Shown piece after piece: positions 59,028 to 64,000 of a DNA stretch of 64,000 nt. This DNA is from Tetracladium setigerum (lineage: Eukaryota > Ascomycota > Leotiomycetes > Helotiales), in NCBI GenBank assembly GCA_031472005.1, contig PZJY01000002.1:930001-994000 (forward strand), written 5' to 3'. Position numbers and translations under genes: made by a program. Within the stretch, counting starts at the first letter, position 1, and each line of letters begins with the position of its first letter. The notes beneath the pieces are model-generated. The model was not told the DNA's origin. It saw only the letters and a program-made list of their open reading frames with translations, and did no database searches.

Positions 59028-59662
59028 ACGGATGAGAGGGAGTGTAACGAATTGGATGGAGTAGTAGGATGCGACGAATGGCAAATGGATGGTGTTGTTT
59101 ATGACTGGCAAGGCAAGAACGGTATCTTTGCAAAAGCGATTCATTGAGGATTTTCCTTGAGCTGGCCAAGGAGAGCGTTTGTTTAATGGCCACCCCTCGA
59201 GCTGGCTTCACTTTATCTCTTCGACTTCTCCCTATTTTCCCTTTGCTTAATTAGCCTTTTTCTCTTAATGCTGGAGAAATTCCATTTCATATTCTTTCTA
59301 GTGTAAAGTCAGGACTTCTCGTGCTTGGGGAGGTAGCGATCGTGTGTACTGTACACTTAAAAACATCTGATGAAGGGTAGGAGAACTGTTTTCACGTCTA
59401 TTGTGCATCCCTCTATGAGTGTCTTCTAATAATGTATGCCCCATCTGTGCCGCCCTGCGACTAGCCATGCTAATCGAAATATCTCTGGAAGCCATGAATG
59501 TCTACGCATAAAGTTTGTGTCCCACACACCTTTAATTGTCCTTTCCCTCAGGTAATGCACCCCCCGTCATCTGATCTTCTTTATATCTATCCTTCTTGCC
59601 ACAAAAGCATTCAGGAAAACAATCCCCCCGCCTCTCCTCTCTCTGTCTCTCCCTACCACAAT
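59028..59662. other. Convergent intergenic, CDC10 and GUK1 3' ends
   Basis: 3' UTR-like sequence; short ORFs only. Confidence 0.5.
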
Positions 59663-60516
59663 CTAAGCACCCCAAATAAAATTCTCCAGCTCCACATAGG
59701 CTTTCTCCAAATCTTCATTAACAATGATAACATCATGCACACCCTCCGTCTTCGAATATTCCATCTCCTTCTCAGCCTGCAACAGTCTCTTCTGCACGCT
59801 CTCCTCCTTCTCTGTTCCCCTCCCTCTCAAACGTTTCTCGAGCTCCGTCATCGACGGAGGCGCGATGAAGACGTATCGTGCAGAGATGGATGATGATTTG
59901 ATTTGTTTGACGCCCTGTTCCCAAAGTAGCACATATTAGCTTTCAATGTTTTCTTAAGAACATCCATCCATCCATCCATCCCTACTCTTTCTCTCCTCTC
60001 AGAAGAAACCAGAAACACAGACAGGTACACAACCAACGCATAGCGGTGGAGGCAGGGAAGGCAAAAAACATACCTCCATCTCAATATCAAAAACCACAAC
60101 CCTCCCGCCCTTCTCTAACTCCTCAATCATCTTCTTACTACTCCCATACCTATTCCCCCAAACTTCGCATGTTCCACAAAGCCATCCTTCGCAATCAGAT
60201 CCTCGAAATCTTGCATGGATACATAGTAGTAATCCACATCTCGTGTCTCCCCTGGGCGAGGATCGCGTGTGGTGTGCGAGATGGAGGTTGCGAAGACGGA
60301 GGGGTGCGCTTCAAGGAGTTTTTTGTAGAGCGTGCCTTTGCCTACTCCTGAGGGGCCGGAGATGATTATTGGGCGTGTGTCGGTTGGGGGTTGGTTTGCT
60401 GGGAAGATGGAGGGTTAGATTCGTTTTTGTTTGGGGGTGTGGAGGAGGGGAGGGGAGGGGGACTTTGGAGGGGGAGGATGGGAAAAGGGGAATAGAAAAA
60501 ACTTACTTGGTGCCAT
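59663..60516 (-). CDS. GUK1: Guanylate kinase; one frameshift in the sequence given
   Basis: Exons 60516-60507 (10 bases), 60398-60074 and 59914-59663 give 195 aa once one base is added. It phosphorylates GMP to GDP with ATP, essential in yeast. P-loop GPSGVGKGT at residues 18-26, then SHTTRDPRPGE (GMP-binding), DVDYYYVSMQDFE and FVEHAKFGG. Here the frame shifts: in the frame as read it ends at VVRR; the expected NRYGSSKKMIEELEKGGRVVVFDIEMEG lies in the next frame. One base in the C5 run on plus at 60155-60159 (G5 in coding sense) cures it. The last exon carries YVFIAPPSMTELEKRLRGRGTE and ends ELENFIWGA. Intron 2 contains a CATC repeat. Confidence 0.87.
59961..59981. repeat. (CATC)5 repeat in GUK1 intron 2
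   Basis: Tetranucleotide tandem repeat; lies between donor and acceptor of GUK1 intron 2. Confidence 0.85.
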
Positions 60517-61181
60517 TGTTGTTGATTTTGGGAACGCGTGTCGGTTTTGTTGGTGGAATGAAGTTCGTGCAGTTGTGGAGAAGTGCCGGACGTGGTGGTG
60601 AGCTCTTCGTTGTAGAGAGAGCATGTGGAGAAGAGTTCGTTGGTGGTGGAGTAGGTACAGTACAGTAAGGCGAGATGTTGTGGTTTGTGGATGCTCTCTG
60701 CTTCAAGATGTCACCAAGTCAAGCCTGTCTGTGTTCACCACAATCAGATTTCGGACAGCAACATCAATTCTTCGTTTCAGAAATTCTAAATCTTCGGGGT
60801 GATCTAGAGACTTCAATTTAATTACGATTACAGTTTTGAAAATTATCGGACTTAGTATTAATTTTGATTGTATTTCTCGTTGCGCGAGTTGTGTTATGGA
60901 GGAATGTTCCATACAAGCAAGAAAACAGAGAGGTCCTTCAGACTCATGAACGCCATAAAACTCCTCCCCCTCCACCTCCTGCATCCATAGAAGACACATG
61001 CAACATTGCTTCTGACTTAAAGGAGTGGGTATTTAGAGTATCTGAAAATGCAGCAAAATCCCAAGAACGCCATTTGACCCCTTCTTTCCATCCATCCATC
61101 CATCCAACCATCCATCCAACCATCCATCCATTAAACTCCTCATAAGCAAACAGATATCCCAAATTACAACTGCGGTATCAT
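60517..61181. other. Intergenic, GUK1 promoter side to tetraspan gene 3' end
   Basis: No supported gene. Contains a CCAT/CCAAC repeat tract at about 61087-61131. Confidence 0.5.
61087..61131. repeat. CCATC/CCAACCATC imperfect repeat tract
   Basis: Runs of CCAT units interrupted by CCAA; intergenic. Confidence 0.8.
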
Positions 61182-62112
61182 TTAGAATCTGGTGACATTG
61201 CTTGCAACACTGTATCTTGACGAAGCAGGGTATTGAACACCTCCTCCGTAGGCAGGATGCATAGCAGTTGGTGGACGTTGAACATCAGGCACGACAGGCG
61301 AGCTTCTCGAATCCCATTTCGAGAATTGATCGGGGTCCTGAACAGTGGGCTTTGAGATGCCAGAGAGACGGATGGGGAACTTCAGGCCGAAACGAGACTT
61401 GTGACGGTCCTGGGAGGAGGTGGTGGTGTGGTAGGAAGGGAGGACGGGTGATGCTGGACGGTGAGTCGATCCGCTTGAGACGCTGAAAGATTTAGAAGGA
61501 GTCTCTTTGGTGGTAGTTGCGCCGTGGCTGCGAACTTGACGGCCTGTGATGCCCAACTTCGAGTCGCAGAAGACGTAGGTCTGTGGATTTGTCAGAATGC
61601 CATCAAGTAAGGAGGCCAGAGGGAAAACTTACGGCAACTATGTTGAAGAAACCCATAAGGGAGGTCAAGATACCGGAGGCAATCACAATTCGCCAAAGTG
61701 GAAGACCCAAGCTCTCAACACTGGTAGCAGGCTTGTTCAAATTCCCCAAAATGTTGAAGCCCAAGATGATCATTGACATGCCCAGAGGCACAAAGCCAGA
61801 TTCAGAACTGAGAAGAGGCCAGTACTTAACGAAATATGATTTGAAGAGGTTGAGTTCGGAGACAACGAGGAAGAGACCGATCACATTGGTGACGAAGTGG
61901 GAAACGCCATCGAAGAAGAAGAACTAGATCGATGTTAATATTCGATCATGTAGCTGAGACTGGTAACTGACGTTTGAGGTCTTGACAGTCATGACAAGCA
62001 TAACCCAACTGGCTGCCACGATTGTGAGGAGAGCGATGATGTTGAGAACGCGGATAACATTTAAGATGATGTAACCCTTGCCTCCTCGTTCTTCTCGGCT
62101 GAATTTGAACAT
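61182..62112 (-). CDS. Four-span membrane protein of the fungal DUF7598 type
   Basis: Exons 62112-61972, 61923-61633 and 61580-61182 give 276 aa. Four hydrophobic segments: GYIILNVIRVLNIIALLTIVAA, HFVTNVIGLFLVVSEL, VPLGMSMIILGFNILGNL and IVIASGILTSLMGFFNIVAVTYVF. FFFFDGVSHFVTN after intron 1 and LFKSYFVKYWPLL are strongly conserved in this Pezizomycotina-only group. The last about 130 residues are a cytosolic Ser/Thr/Pro-rich tail. Function unknown; the family label is from memory of similar proteins. All three exons join in frame with good splice sites. Confidence 0.78.
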
Positions 62113-63359
62113 TTTGAAGTGGTATTAAGAGAAAATTCGTTGGTAGAGAGTGTAGTTCGAACGTTTACTGGCCAGCAGTAGAAGAATTGATTCGTCTGGA
62201 AGTTGAAAGATTGGAAGATCACTGATCGAAGTGTATAATTGAAGATTGTAGAAAGAAGTAGAGAGACAGGAAAGAAATAATAGTTTAGTTATACAAAGTG
62301 CCGCTAGTGAATAACCACCTCATTGTTCTTGGATACAATAGAGAAGCGAAAGTAGTGATTGTTGATATTGACGTGGGGACAATGGGAAGATATATGGAAA
62401 AAGTGAACAAGACGACGCCTTGAAAGACCATAAACGCGACCTCCTCGTGGAACCATTGTGGGGTGACTGATCCCTTGTTCCAGATTCTGAGAGTTTCTCA
62501 TCCTTTGATGAACGGCATGGTGGTGGCCCAAGAATGGCCAAAGTGCAAGGGATCTTCTTGACCAAGAGGTTGTGCTTGAGAGCCTGACCAGTAGTTCAGA
62601 TTGTTTCGGAAGAGACCAAACATCACGAAAGCTATGTCCATCTATCTGCATTGGAAAGATGAGAGGCCTGGGCTCCATCGCTTGACTGTGGTGCAGGCTT
62701 CAGAGTGGCAAAGGTACATACATTCCACTGCTTCAGGGAAGTATCGAGGGAAACTGGTGATCAACCACAGCCAGAGCCATCACTTGCATCCAATAATAAC
62801 CGTAACAAGCGCTTGCATCGGCGAACAGTCAAGGGAGCAGCAACGCTGAATGTTTCGAGAGTTATGAGTGTACATCGTCGATTGGATGATAGGTATCGGT
62901 TGACGTTTCACACTCATCTCGACTTGTGGAACGAGAGCTCTTGCCAGAATGAAAGCCAAGTCCTCTCCATCGGAAGAAATGACCGACTGACTCCGTGATT
63001 AATCGCCAGTATCTTTCACGCGCGTGAAATGTAATAATAAACATCGTGAGAAATGGCGGCAAAGTAATCTTGAAGCGCGCAAACAGGAGAGGAACTGAAG
63101 CAATCCAGCTCCTCTTAATTGGACTTAACGCGCTGGTCATGTGATTGGGAAAGCTTCTTTGTGTCGGTCAGGGGACTGAGATTCAGCTCAACAGAGCTGA
63201 TTGGTTGTCTATTTAAGGTTCACTCTTTTCGTCCGGCTTCCAGACTTTCTCAGCCTCACAAAATCCATTCCATTGCCCCAGACAAACCCAACTATCAACC
63301 ACACAACGTCCCCTTTGGCCCGCAGATACTCCAAATCAAAGGACCCAGAAGCACCCAAA
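62113..63359. other. Divergent intergenic region, tetraspan gene to SERF-like gene
   Basis: 1.25 kb between two start codons pointing away from each other. Short ORFs without family features; no RNA gene recognised. Confidence 0.5.
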
Positions 63360-63729
63360 ATGGCACGAGGAAACCAGAGAGATAAGGCGAGAGAGGCCAA
63401 CCAGAAGAAGTTGGCGGCAGAGGTAATCAACGCCCACTTCTCAACCATCATCATATAAGGCTAGGAAAATTTGTGCTGACATCCGGATCTTATGGCCCAC
63501 AGAAGAAATCAAATGGTATGTCTGGATCAGAGATGGCTCGCGAGAAAGAGAAGGTTGCCGCAAAGATGCGCGAGAAGCAAGCTGCTGGTTCGTATTCTCC
63601 CCAGATCCATCCTGTCCTCTCTTCACCGCCGCCACTCTTTTGACTACAAGACCTAACAAACTCTCTTTCCTTCTAGCCGATGCAAAGAAGATCGCTGAGG
63701 CCAATGCTCCAAAAGTTGCAAAGAAGTAA
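63360..63729 (+). CDS. Small SERF/4F5-like protein
   Basis: Exons 63360-63422, 63503-63587 and 63677-63729 give 66 aa. The N-terminus MARGNQRDKAREANQKK matches the 4F5/SERF motif (x-RGNQRDLAREKNxKK). The protein is very basic and helical, ending ANAPKVAKK. SERF proteins speed amyloid formation in animals and bind RNA; the fungal role is not settled. Too small for a plain ORF search because of its two introns. Confidence 0.82.
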
Positions 63730-64000
63730 AGCATCATGCCCTACCCTACACTAAGACGACGACGAATGATGGAGGGCGTTTGGGCGATAAATCTAGATTT
63801 TTGAGGGCATGATGAATATGGCAAGGTTAGAGGCTCGGGGATACTTTACAACGCGTGATTTATGGGCGTTGAGAGATTGCGCGTCAAACTTTAGCATGTT
63901 ATTCAGATCCCTTCACCAGTATTACATTTGTCACTTCGAGATCTGAAATGTGTTGCAGACGAATGCGGAGGGCATAGGAGCGCTTTCTACATCGCAACAC
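63730..64000. other. 3' flank of the SERF-like gene
   Basis: 3' UTR and spacer to the end of the window; nothing else seen. Confidence 0.5.

Noticed and set aside
1..64000. CRISPR arrays, rRNA or riboswitches
   Set aside because: No regularly spaced repeats of that kind and no rRNA-like blocks seen; not expected in fungal nuclear DNA apart from TPP riboswitches, none of which I recognise.

Overview
This window is nuclear DNA of a filamentous ascomycete (Pezizomycotina; the mix of genes fits Leotiomycetes, but the class is a guess). The evidence is many short GT-AG introns of about 45-130 bases, fungal genes such as a SepH-type kinase, a Cdc10-type septin, an AVT-type vacuolar transporter and a yapsin-like GPI protease, and a copia retrotransposon carrying the marks of repeat-induced point mutation (RIP). 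Exon joins were worked out by hand from splice signals and reading frame. Most genes close in frame; the exceptions are described below.

Layout. 1-16 kb is housekeeping: Vac7 C-terminus, ALG13, mitochondrial ribosomal protein mS35, a fatty aldehyde dehydrogenase, a Dot5-type peroxiredoxin, dihydrofolate synthase (FOL3) and an unknown protein. 16-29 kb holds the 13-exon SepH/Cdc7 septation kinase, an AVT2-like transporter, an FAD monooxygenase and a GPI-anchored aspartic protease. 29-38.5 kb is gene-poor and holds one complete but RIP-damaged Ty1/copia element (206-bp LTRs, AAAAT target duplication). 38.5-50 kb is accessory: a CorA-like protein, a membrane/MARVEL-like ORF running into an RBR ubiquitin ligase, an NLR (NACHT + ankyrin + UIM-like repeats) and a purine-nucleoside-phosphorylase-like protein. 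51-64 kb returns to conserved genes: a cysteine-rich single-pass surface protein, CCE1/Ydc2 resolvase, SKI8, bL32m, a CDC10 septin, guanylate kinase, a DUF7598 tetraspan protein and a SERF-like small protein.

Most interesting: the NLR (43584-48143) has a short glycine-rich motif at its N-terminus, just ahead of NACHT, and the next gene, a stand-alone PNP_UDP protein (48508-49727), ends with a matching motif (FSG....G[LI]Q.G.N.G.M[ST]I). This is the arrangement of fungal amyloid-signalling NLR/effector pairs such as NWD2/HET-S, here with an enzyme-fold effector. The NLR also carries four C-terminal UIM-like repeats and is divergently paired with an RBR ubiquitin-ligase gene, so a ubiquitin-linked NLR module is possible.

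Second, nine genes or loci (FOL3, FAD monooxygenase twice, copia, membrane/RBR junction, PNP, surface protein, CCE1 twice, SKI8 twice, GUK1) each need exactly one extra G:C base, nearly always in a G or C run, to restore the expected frame. Since FOL3 and GUK1 are normally needed for growth, sequence or assembly error is likelier than mass pseudogenisation. These genes should not be called pseudogenes without checking reads.
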